Shown: positions 37,201 through 49,200 of the stretch, one piece after another
Layout of the letters: the number at the start of each line of letters is the position of its first letter
How positions within the stretch are numbered: position 1 is the first letter of the stretch
Assembly: GCA_023053575.1 (NCBI GenBank)
Contig: JAKZAP010000009.1
Coordinates: 23,045,869 to 23,109,868 of the forward strand
Direction: 5' to 3'
DNA: 64,000 nt
From: Branchinecta lynchi
Lineage: Eukaryota; Arthropoda; Branchiopoda; Anostraca; Branchinectidae
Position numbers and translations under genes: made by a program
Notes under the pieces: generated by a model
Database searches by the model: none
Seen by the model: only the letters and a program-made list of their open reading frames with translations
What the model was told of the DNA's origin: nothing

Positions 37201-40200
37201 GGGAATGCTTTCAAAACATATTTTGTTAGAAACAAAAACAAATGCAGCTGATGAAATTAGTCTGGATCCACTTTAGTTTTGGTCTTGTTTACTCTGATTG
37301 TTTTTAATTCATTTTATATTGCACCAACACCAGCAAGAATTGATTCTCCTCCGAATCTGAAAGGGAGTCCTTTTTGATGATGGTGATGATAATCGGAGAA
37401 TTCCCCGTCCGTGGGGACTCGTGACAATACAGGGAGTGAGTCCCCGGGACAAACGAAAACGCGGGGACTCCTCAAGTGGAGTCCTCGGGGAACGGCGAGA
37501 ACACGCCTCATGATGGAGCGAAAAGACAAAACTGAAGTAGCAGTATGTATCGTTATGTTTTATTTATTGTAGTCACAGATAATATCAGAACTTGTGTCTT
37601 TCCTATTCCATAGCGGTACCCTAATTCCCATTTTTGTTCCCAACAGCTTTAGTGATAATAGCTTTTTATAATTGGGAAAAACAGAGAGCTTGCCGCCTAG
37701 TCGACAAAAACGGATATTTCTAGACAATCATTAAAGAGAGCAAAAACAGATAGTTTAACATTGCTTGAATAGGACTTTCAACTTTGAAACTGATTTATTG
37801 GCTTTCGATAAATTCGAACTAAGGCTTTCGAACAGCCTTACCGAAGAGGCGGTTAATGCTGAATCGATAAATACTTTCAAGTGCATTGTTGATGGGATTT
37901 TTAACTCTGATCATTTCGACTACTCAAATCTTAGAGTTCTTTAGAGACGAAAGCCTTTTCTCTTGCTTTGTATTATTTTTATTATTATTAAATATTCTGG
38001 AAATGCAAGTTGTTTGAAAGTCTTTTCTACCCTTTCTTAATTGTGGGATCACAGTCTACGCAAAGTTCAATCTGGAATGAGGCTTTCGAGGTTTCAAACT
38101 TTTAACTACAAAAATGAGTCTCGCATCCTATTGGTCGAATTTGGTCTGTTTGAGTAAAAACCTAGCTTCCTAATGGTCAGTGTTGCCAATATTGACTCAG
38201 AGCCGCTTTCGCTGAATAGGCCGTAGTCACTCGAGGTGAAAAAGGATACTTACAATTTACCACGGAGATCGTTGACTTGGATGTTTAGCTCGTTGATCTG
38301 AAAATGTTCAATATTTGGTTAGAGACAAATCATGGTAAAAAAAAAAGTTACCGTAGAGCCCAGTAGTAAGCTACGTAATGGATTCAGTGATAGCTATTCC
38401 TGCCGCGAGTTGCATTGACGAGAATTCATCGCATCAAGTCGAGGCAGTAAAGTCTTAGCGGAGGGTAGGGATGGCTTATTTGGAGATGAGCTCGGCTCTT
38501 TCAATAGAGGCCTGCTCGTCCTTAGCTTCCGGTTGGCTCACTAGTGTCTAGTGTTACCTAATATAAGGTGTGAAGCCAAGCTGACCATTCATTTCAAACA
38601 AAAAAAAAATAAAAATAAAATAATTCATAACAGCGTTTCTTTCGCTGAAGACGGTTTGCCGGAAGTGCAACCAAAATATCCGAAATTTTATTTATCCCTC
38701 GCACATCATCTTGGAGTGGTAACTAGCTGATCAAGAAAAAACCCGAAAATCTCGTTTTTCTATTTTATACTAGTGTTACCTCCATAGGAAGTTTTGGTGT
38801 CTCGCCTTCTCCCGGATAATTCTCACAAAAACCTCGATCTTTTTTTATTATTCACTAATTAATTAATGAATTAATTAATTCAAAAAGTCTCTTCAGAGAG
38901 ATGTCGTTTTCGTGACCTTCCGTATTTTAAATTAATGGCAACTTAGCTTTCCCGCAATAGATTCTGTAAAGAAAATAATCTAGTAAGAAACAATTACAAC
39001 TAATATTTGCATTATTTTTATAAAGATGGATTTGTTCTCCTTTTCTTGTATATTTTCGTCTTCCTCCAGAATTGCCGGCCTTTAGTTTTCCATAATGACT
39101 TTAATTTTAATATATCAACGTTGAACACGTTTTGGTGAGTTCGAAAACGGTTTGCAAAGGGAGCGGTCACCACAAATCCAAAACGAAAGAAAGAGACCAA
39201 TAATGAGTACAGTAGAGGTATGCTTATTTGAACAGTCACTTAAATGTGAACAGTGCGGTTTTGGGCTAAATGGTAGCATGAAGATCCAATATATCTATTC
39301 AGGTGTTTTCACAGGCCCTTAATTACCTACTTTTGCTAACTGGTAGGTAATTTTAGTCTCGGCACAGCAAGTGCAGGAAGATGGCAACGTTCAAAGTCAA
39401 CACACGTTCAAATAAGCATACCTTGGGCGGTCCGCAGCTGAGATAGTTTCGCCGGATCTCCGTGTGTCTTTGGTTCACTAGCTTTGGGGGATCTATGATT
39501 TGGGCTGGAGCCTATTTAGTCATCTTTGGAGTTTCAACTTAGCCTATTACACTCATGCCAGTACAACTATCCAAGTGGCGCTTTTCCGCCTCAGTCCCAC
39601 GCTGAACCATAAGACTGATGACACATCTTTCCACTTGCACGCCATCCTACGGTGCGGATAAACAATTACGGTCTCGCGGACACGTACTGCATAATTCCAT
39701 GGTCATATGTTCCCTGCGAATAGTTCGATTTTTTTTTTTCTGGCCGGAAATAATGAAATAGAGACAGTTTGACCGGGAAAATGGTCTTAATCGGAAAAAA
39801 TATAGGTCGGACAAATTATCAAGGCCGGGCGTTTGTGGAGTTCATTTCCTGTCGGGGCACCGCACCATTCTCGATTCCGTACGGAAAAGTTGAGATGTTT
39901 GTCAACTTTTGCCTTGAACAGACAATCGGGGTCAGGTACTCGCGGACTGGAACTCCTGTCCGGGTTCTCGGCACCATCATCTGTTCCATATGGAAAAGCT
40001 AATTTTTTTTAATCCGGCCGGAAAAGCCTGATCATCTGTTCGAAGCAGTAGCTAAAAACGCGGCCGGAAAACCTAACGGTCCGTCCACAGCATAGAAGTC
40101 CCTGGTTTGACCCGGTTGACCTCACTTGACCTGACGGATGCAAGTGATGATTTTGAGCGAGGGACTGGAGGAGATTAACCTCTTGGAGTGCTGAACTTGT

Positions 40201-43200
40201 ATCGAAGAGCAAGACATGCAGTGTTCTAGAGGTTGCATTAGAGTTAGTGCTACTGTAAAACCCGAAAATGCGTCAGCAATGAGTTAGTAGATTAAATGAA
40301 AGCTTCCGACTGTCACTAAAGCTGTTCACAAACTATCGAAGGACAGCCGTGTTTACACCGAGGGAAAATCCTGAGTATGGCACTTAAAATCCCTAACCCT
40401 ACAAAGCACTTGGCTTACTAATATTCGTGCCATACAAATATGTATACAGGGCTGACCTTAGGGGTAAAATCTAGGGGGGTGAACATAAGCCAAAATAGAC
40501 AATGTTAGGACATGGCGTTCGACACTCTTTGACTATTTAAGGGCAATAGGGCCGGACTTAGCGCATACAAAACCACTATTAACCAGCCCTGCCATCTATT
40601 GAGAATCTGGTACTCCAGACAAGGGACAATAAGCGACATCTGTGTTGAACAGTCAGTAGTCAACAGATGAGGGGAGGGGGCAACAGGGTGATATAGTAAG
40701 GTCAACCCCATATAACTAATGTATGGCAACAGGGCTGGTTGCTGAAATTTTGTACGCTCACTATGCTTGATCATGACGTCCCTGTAAGAGAGAGAAAACT
40801 ACTTTTCGAAACTAATATAAATAAATATAATTATCTTGAAATAAATAATCAAAATAAAATCAAGGCATTCGGATGCCAAATACAAAAGTGCTTCTGTTCC
40901 TTTAAACCATAATTCCGACTCGTTTTTTAGCTGAATTTTTCGTTTATACGTACTATTTAGAGATACGAATAATTTGAAAGGGAAGGAGTAAAACTGATCA
41001 AAATATTTGAGGTGGCAAAAAAAAACGTGCTTGAATTCAGATAAACTGTAGGTCCAAACAGAATATTTTAACTAACGAGAATAAACGTGATTACAAAATA
41101 ACAAAATTCTGATGAACTGTAGGTGTATCTTCTTTTCTTTTTACCAGTTTACTGTACTCTACGACTACGGGTAGTGCAGCTACTAGTTCTAATTTGTGCA
41201 TCGGTTACGTCACGATCAAGCTTATATCCTATTGGTCACAAATCTGGCAGCAAGCCAAGGCTTATATTTTAGGATCTATGTACCTCATAATCTTTTTTAC
41301 GGACTTCGTACTCCAGGTCCCACTTTTGCGATTCACAGAGGTATAAGCGTTCAAAGTAATCCTTACAAATTTGTTTCATACCGTCTAAAAATATACGAGA
41401 TACGAATGAAACATAGTTAAATTCAGACGTTAATTTGTCGATGAGGCCCAGCTATGTAGCTGTTCTTCACTCCAGAAAAGAAGTTTCTGGAAATCAGCTA
41501 TTTGTGGGCTGGCTGCATCACTCGACGAATCAACTGTGTGCGAAATCTGTTTTCCATCCGGTACCACCTTCTTCTTTATTTTGTTTAGATATTATTCTGA
41601 GTATTTAATTTTGTACATTTAAACTGTTAAATTTCTTTAAAGGACACCTGAATGAAGAGTACCAAGTATCATCCCTATCTGTATGACTTCCGTTAACATT
41701 GCCTGCAGAAAACCCAATACGAAATAGTGTTTCCAAGCTATGATTTTTGCTCCATTTTGCATCTGTCCTTATTTCAGTACCGAACAATTTTAGAATTGTA
41801 CAAATGTCTCCAATCACCGTTCTTCTGAAATATTTTTTAACCAGTTAAGCCCAAACGGATACTTAGAAGAAATTCCAATACGATCCGGCCAGCGCTGTAC
41901 AAGATTTGAATGAATTGCGCTTTTTGTCTTGGAGCCTGCATGTGCAAACCTCCAGAAACGAACATCCCTATTTTGAAAACGTCACGCTCAGGAGAAGAAT
42001 GCTCTCCGTGGCATGTCTAAATGCATTCTCCGTGGTGTGTTCAAGTATCGTTTCATTGTTCAGGTGTCCTTTAATTCTTGTTGTTGTACGCTTTGACTCC
42101 TATTTTGCGAAAGCTTCTGTTTCTCTTGTTCTCACACTTTCGTGTCATAATATTCAAACACAAAGATGCGCGGTTACAACAGAAAACAGTAATATTTTGT
42201 TTGTTCGGGGTTAAAGAACAAATTGTCTTATGAGCCATAGCTTGTCTTATCAGCCTTACTCCATAAACCGACGGAACCGTAAGAGGAAAAGAAGATCGTC
42301 TTATAGTCTCCACCTTTTTCTTACGATTTGAAAACGTTAGATATTGTCAGAAGTTTAATAACAATGTTATCTGAAACTGTTACAGAGACATTTCGTTATG
42401 ACTATTTGAGTCTTCATTTTCCATAGTAGTAACATTGCAAAACATTTTTAGTGTTAAGCTTTGCGGAAACAAGACGTATAAAGGCTGACACAAAATTTTC
42501 TGTTACATAAACAGGCTAATCAAAGATGTTATCTGTTGTAATCGCAAATCCTTATGCTAAATATTATGGAACTTCGGGAGGTGATTTCTTCTGACGTACG
42601 ATACTTTTAAAGATCCCAGGATATATCTTCATAACCACTGGAACTATCAATAACATGTTACATTTAGGCTTTCAAGCTTTCAGATGCTGCAACATTGATC
42701 TTCTCGGGATCGTTGGATAGTTTGATTTCGCACACTTCCCCGCTACCCTTGGAAAAAAGCTCAGGATTTTCCCTTAGAACAAAATACAGGTGAAAGTCCA
42801 AACTTTGCTACTCATTTTGAACGTACTTCATAATCTTTCATTCGGTTTCTCCATTCCAGATCGTATTTATCTGACTCGAGGGAGCTAATTTTCTTATGGA
42901 ATTCCCGGCAAAGGGTTTGTAACTCGGCTGTTGGAAAAGGATTAATTTTAGAAAAGTATAACACGAGTAACAGAGTGTCGAGAGCAAAAATAAACGAAAA
43001 ATAACAAGACCTAAAAAAAGAGAGAAAAAAGATTAGTGATCTCCCCGCCAGTGGAGCGACGTGCATAGAAAGCTAGACGCAGTTGAAGCTGAAAAATGTG
43101 ATAGTGGATTCAAAATATTTGAAATAAGTGGTGTTAAAAAAAGTAAAAAAAAAAAACTTGACAATGCTTAGGAATACCTCAAAATCTTTTCGACGGACTT

Positions 43201-46200
43201 CGAATTCCAAATCATACTTTGCATTTTCCAGAGCGTTAATTCGCTCCTGGTATTCCGTACATGTGGTAATTATTTGGGCTAAAATCACGAAATTATACTC
43301 AAAATAACTCAAAATAAAATAAAAAAACGTAACGGGGGACAAATACAAAAACTCTTGATCAGTTCTGATCACTCAGATATAATAAACTTAGAATAAAATA
43401 AAAATAAAACTATCGGGACTACTCGAAAAACTCTTGACATCTGACTGTAATTTTTTTGCATTACCAAGTTATATGTCAGCTAAAATCAATAACTTAACAA
43501 ACTCACTATTAAAATCCAATGGGAAGAATCGAAAAACTCTTGATGAGCTCCGATCAAAGCTGAGGTGAATCTAGATGTATTTTATTTGCGTTACGAACTT
43601 GATTGAAAACTGTCGGGGGAAGGATTAAGAAGGAGACCACAAGGTTCAAAAAACAGCGTAACTCGCCTATGCGAATTAGCAACGCATTCCGCTGCGAATT
43701 AGTATCTCGGTTAGAATTTTGACAGACGGTCCTAGCGGTAAATCCTGGTCGTCTGTTTTAACAATTGTCTCCGCAGAAGAAGCGTACACTGTAAAACAAA
43801 TCTTGCAGGATTTGCTACTGGGATTAATCTTGTCTCTACTGAGAAAGATTATCTCTAGTTCGGATTAATCTTATCCCAGTAGTGATAAGATTAACCCCAG
43901 TAGCAAATACTGCAGTAAACTTCAATCCTTACTCGGAGAAAATTTTTACAGTGTAGCTGAATCTGTGGTATTCCTTCGTGCGAACAGGGACAACCTCTAA
44001 AACTACCCTCCAACGTCTTTCATTTTGTGCTTAAAGAACACTAACGGCTTAAAGCACGTGGTCAAACCTGACCTAAATATCTCCGTGTGATACATCGGAA
44101 CGGACTGATGCATCACCTCACAGATAGTAGCTGCGTTCGTTTTCGTCGTTCGGTCCGCCGTTCCAACCGTCGTCTACTACAAGCGTTTTCTGTACAACGG
44201 CGTTCGTGAACGGCGTTGAACTGCCGATAATCAGGAGTTTCCTTGTTCGGTTGAACTGGCGTTTCATTCGTCGTTCTTGAAACGACGAACTGAGCCGGAA
44301 AGTCCGTTTCAACATCACCGTTCAATAATTAGGTGCGAATTTGCATCGACAAAACCAATTAAAGTTGTAAACCAAGTTTAAAAACAATGGTCCTGTTATG
44401 CTAAAATCCATTTAGCACTTCAATATAACTGCTGTAGCAAATATTAAGTTAGTACGACTATTAATGTTTTCGTATCAACGTCGTTCATGAAATGACGTTC
44501 AAAGAACGTGCCAAAGAAAACGCTAATATGAAAAATATATAAACGATGTTCTCCGTACCGACAATGAGGAACGACGAAAACGAACGAGGCTAGTATATAT
44601 TATCGTTGTATAGTATCAATACAACGATTGAGCGATTGAGTTTACAGAGCGAATGAATGAGAACGGCTGAGAGAGCAAGGGTGTTGGTTACATAAAAATA
44701 AACTTTAAATTGTAGGACTTCAGTTGGGCTTTAATCCAGGATTCCGGAGGAATAGAGGGACTGCTTCTAGGGTTCCTGGTCTCTTCTGAAAGAGTTACCT
44801 CTGTAATGGCCAGAAAGGGGCTAGGATTTTGGATCACATTGTTCTACCTTCGTTAGCGTTGTCAACGTTCTTGGCCTGTCCACATCTCTCCTCGATGATT
44901 CGCCTACGCTCAGCTGCTTTCCTTTCCTGTTCTTTTTTCAACTCTTCGGCGGCTTTTTTACGCAACAACAACTGAAAACAGAAATCGCTACATCAGAGTT
45001 TGTCTTGAGGTTCAAACCGAGGTTCACTTATCAGAATAACGGGTGTTTGCCTCTTCGCTCCTACAATGCGGCTTTGCATGGTCCAGAGCAAAAGAACTCC
45101 AGACCTACTCCTAAGACCTATCCTTCCCATGCATCAGAAATGGGCCTCCGTCGCAGCGCCGCCCTGTTCGTGTGTACAGTGGCGGACGCAGAGAATTCTA
45201 GCAAGGTGCAAACATTGAGGCTCAGATCAGAGCCAGCGCTCGTTAACGATTGGTTGAGTTTCAGTACGGATGTTCGTGTCCTCTAGGGAAGCTAGTGTCA
45301 CTTCGTTTTGACTGTGTGTCACTTTTTCAAAGTTTGCGCATTACTTTGAAGTTATTTTACTCTGGCATGGTCGACGTAAGGTTGCGTTCCAGAACTTAAC
45401 GTTTGATAAGAAATTCTCAAAGGACTGTCTTAACTATAATACTAACGCAACCTACTTCCAGATTTCCAGAATCACTCCATACATTTCTAAACCCGGAGAC
45501 CCCAGTTTCGTACGGTACATTCTAACCCCTCTAACAAAACCACACTGGTTTTCTCACTTGCCGTGTTTTGCTACTTTCGATGTGTATCAGGCTGTTGACG
45601 ATTGTCTGCGAGAACTTTTTCCTTCAGAAAAAACGGTTATGCTATTTCTCAGAAAAGGCTTAACACAGCTAAAACCGCGGGTTTTTTGTTGAAAACACAG
45701 CCTAGTTGTAAAGTATTCAAATATTATAAAATACTGTAAGTTGAGTAGTAAATAGTGCGAGGGGACCTTTAACAGCCGTTAACTTTTTGCGTTCCAAGCT
45801 GCTCATTTCGAAATTTAAGCTCCGCCCACCTACAATTTCCGTTCCAGAGCTTAACGATTGTTGACTATTTTGTAACGATGGTTAGTGAGCATCGTTGGGA
45901 AAAGTTAACAACTCTAGAATTGGAAGAAGTTAACCATCGTTAAAGCTGCAGTTAGCTCCACCTTGAAATAAAGTTGACGATTGCTAGCAACTGCTAACTT
46001 TCTGGAATGCAACCTGAGTTCAAACCGAAGTGGCTGAAGTCTCCATGACGCCACTCAAGTGGCGAATTCAAACTACACACTGTCAAAAGTTTTTCGGTAT
46101 AAGGATTAAAGTTAACTGCCGTACTTGCTACTCGGATTATCCTTATCTCTACGCAGATAAGATTAATACCAAATAGAGATACGATGAATCCGAGTAGCAA

Positions 46201-49200
46201 ATACTGCAGTTAACTTTAATCTTTATACGGAGAAACTTTTTACAGTGTAGGGAACCGCCTAGGGCCCATCCTGGCTCCCGGGACCAAACTGGTAATTGTA
46301 TAAGTATTATATGTTAAAAACTGTGTTTGCTACTTGGCTATTTCATTTTAGAGTCTACTTGTCAATTTTCTAAGTACGATAAGGTAAGTAAAGTTTGTTT
46401 TTTCAAGATTACCGAAAAGTGGACTTTGTTCATGGGATCAACTAAAAAGAGGCACGGCATGGTGCAGGAATAAAAAAGGTCAGCAAGTAGCAGCAGTAGT
46501 AAGTGAGAGTTCTTAACTTCTGAGCCTAAGAGAAGTCACGATAGAACATTGTTCCTCCCCCTCACTCTAAAACCCGAAAGGGCCTTTTTAATTTGTGTGC
46601 CTCCTTTTAGTACTCATGCCTCCTACACAATTTCGTGCCGTGCTGCGCCTCTTTTTAGTCGATCCCCTCTATTCACTGCCCAGGTGCCCTGGTTGTCTAT
46701 GCTAGGGCCTGATGGACGCATCATCTTTTATGACTTAAAGGAGAAATCGAGATTAGTGTCGGGTTTGTCTATTCCGCTCACTTGTGGGTGAAAAATACTG
46801 AAGATATTAGTTGTCTTTTTGAGGATACCATGGTATCTAATACTGGATCTGCATATTGTCATTTTTGCAATTACCACGGTATCTGATACCACGGTTGCTT
46901 TGCAAAAACGATAGTTGCCTAATTCGTGATTTTAGGAGTCGCCACAGAAGAAACACATCTACTCCAGCCTTACATTACCTCCAACTTCTTTCCCACCAGT
47001 TTGACAAAAACATAGGCTCTTTTCTTGGTGATGGTGCAACTGGTGGAAATGACATGACTCTTACAGATACCACAGTCACTTCCCGATGAAAAGTTTGCAG
47101 CCTGTGTAGTTGTATGATAGTTGTACGAAAAAGTTGCATGTATTGATAAGTAGTAGTACAGAATACTTTAATTTAATCTTAGTATTGAGTAGCATCCCAT
47201 CTCGCTCCAGTAGCATCCAGTCTTGCTATAATAGCATGTAGTAGCATCAGTTGGTACAGTATGCTGCTTTTTCGTACAAATTCCTACTACTGTTTTGAGA
47301 TAATTTTTCATCGGGTTAGTATGATCGGGACCGTGGTTTCGGTATATCAGATACCACGGTAACTGGCTGGTAGTAACTGCCGATACCACGGTATCCAAAG
47401 TGAGAATACTCTACAATGACAAGTCCAAAACACGCCAGAGAGGAAGAACGAGTAACGTCTCACTAACTCAACAACTTAAATCCTGTGTTAACCACGATCT
47501 TTGGTAGCAGATGTGATACCGCTTCCGGCTTTTCCGCTAGGTACCCGGCGATTTTGCACTGGCAAAAAGACTTAAGGTGTATTCTCGCCGTTCCCCGAGG
47601 ACTCCACTTGAGGAGTCCCCGCGTTTTTGTTTGTCCCGGGGACTCACTCCCCGTATTCTCGCGAGTCCCCACGGACGGCGAATGCTCCAATTATCATCCC
47701 CGTCATAGAAAAGGACTCGCTTTCAGATTCGGAGGGGAATCAGTTTTTGCTGGTATTGGTGCAATGTAAAATTAATTAAAAATAATCAGAATAAACAAAA
47801 CCAAAAATAAAGTGGATCCAGACTAATTTCGTCAACTGCATATTTCTTATTCGAACAAAATCCATTTTGGAAGCATTCCCCGTGTTCTCGCTGTTTCTGT
47901 CCGCGGAGTCTGCGTGGAGTGACTCCCTCTATTCTCGCCGTTCCCTTCGATTCCCCGAGGAGTCCTCGGGGAACGGCGAGCATACGCCTTTAGTCATCAA
48001 GAGTATGTACGTACCCTAAGCTTCTTCTTTCTCTCAGGTGTCATGAAACCTTTCTTGGCCTTTTTGGCCGCAGCGGTCTCTTCGAGTCGCTTTCGGACCT
48101 CAGCCTTTTTGCGATCGATGTCCATTTTCTTCTTATTGGCGTCCTAAAATGGTAGAAGGAAATTAGAATAAATAGGTGGATAAATATTCCTTCAGCCCAA
48201 GTTTCCCACAAGGCGAAATATAGCTCCAATAAAATTCAGCTGACGTATCCGTTTGGCACTATCAAATATATATAGGTGGATCCAGAGGCGTTACGAGCTA
48301 AAATGTTTGGGGGGGGGGGGCACGGTATTTACCGACTAGCTGATTGTTTTTTTACCGACTATTCTTGTAGAAAAACTACTGTTTTTAAGGAAGAAAACTA
48401 CTGTTTTGACCATATTGAGACTGATTTCAGGAAAACGTACTGTTTCAAGAAAAAATCGACGTTTTTTGGCGAAAACCCGACTGTTTGAAAAAAAAATCAA
48501 GTGTTTCCCAGAAAAAATCGACTGCTTCTGCAAAAAATCGTAGTGCTTCGTGCCGACTCAGTTATTTTTTAACGACCGGCTGACAACATAGGGGGGGGGG
48601 GGGGGGGGGGCTATACGAGACGCCCCTGGGTGGAGCAACAAATCAGACACACAGTCGTTCGATGGTAGATTTGCTAGGCCAGGTTTACCGAGTTGTGAGG
48701 CCCAGGATTGGCTGATGGATATGAGGTGGCTCCTGCCTGGGGAGAAGTCAAGTGGTGACAATTGACAGGTGGACCCGTCTTGGAGGAGGAGCCAAATTGG
48801 TCATGACATTCTGCTGAAAACCCGAGAACCCGAAATATTTTGGAAATTCTGACAGTGCTGTTCGAAATGGTTTTTGTTCTAGGTGCGTTTTAGCGGAGGA
48901 GGAGTTGTGTGTTTGCTCGCCGTTCCCCTTCGGCGTTTTTAACTTTTAAAGTAAAGAAGCAATTTCTGCAAGGTACTTCAACAGTGACAAATTGGACTAC
49001 TAAGACGAACTTATTTTCTATTTTCGGCGACCATAGTAGTTATATATTAATAAAATCGGTAATTGTTAAAAGTTTTTCATTTAACTGTACTAATTACTTT
49101 TTAACGTAAATTATGATCAAATTATATTTATATTTTTTTTTATTTTTTTAATAAGAGCCCCCTCGGTGGCTTGGTTGTTTAGCATATTGGCAAACCAAGG

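Larger units (their letters stand above)
44972..48014 (-). other. TnI: TnI intron 2
   Basis: Almost entirely transposon-derived: 45100-45355 (partner of 32640-32960), 45412-45775, the TA-type MITE at 46076, the palindrome-rich repeat at 46820-47410 with a nested MITE, and the ~415-bp MITE at 47575. A GTTAACTT/CGTTAAC inverted-word cluster lies at 45780-46010. Confidence 0.65.

Noticed and set aside
44113..44325. Overlapping minus-strand frames of 70 and 66 codons
   Set aside because: The region is made of CGTT/AACG inverted words (ACGACGAA, TTCGTCGT) inside a TnI intron. Two frames open at once points to repeat composition, not coding.
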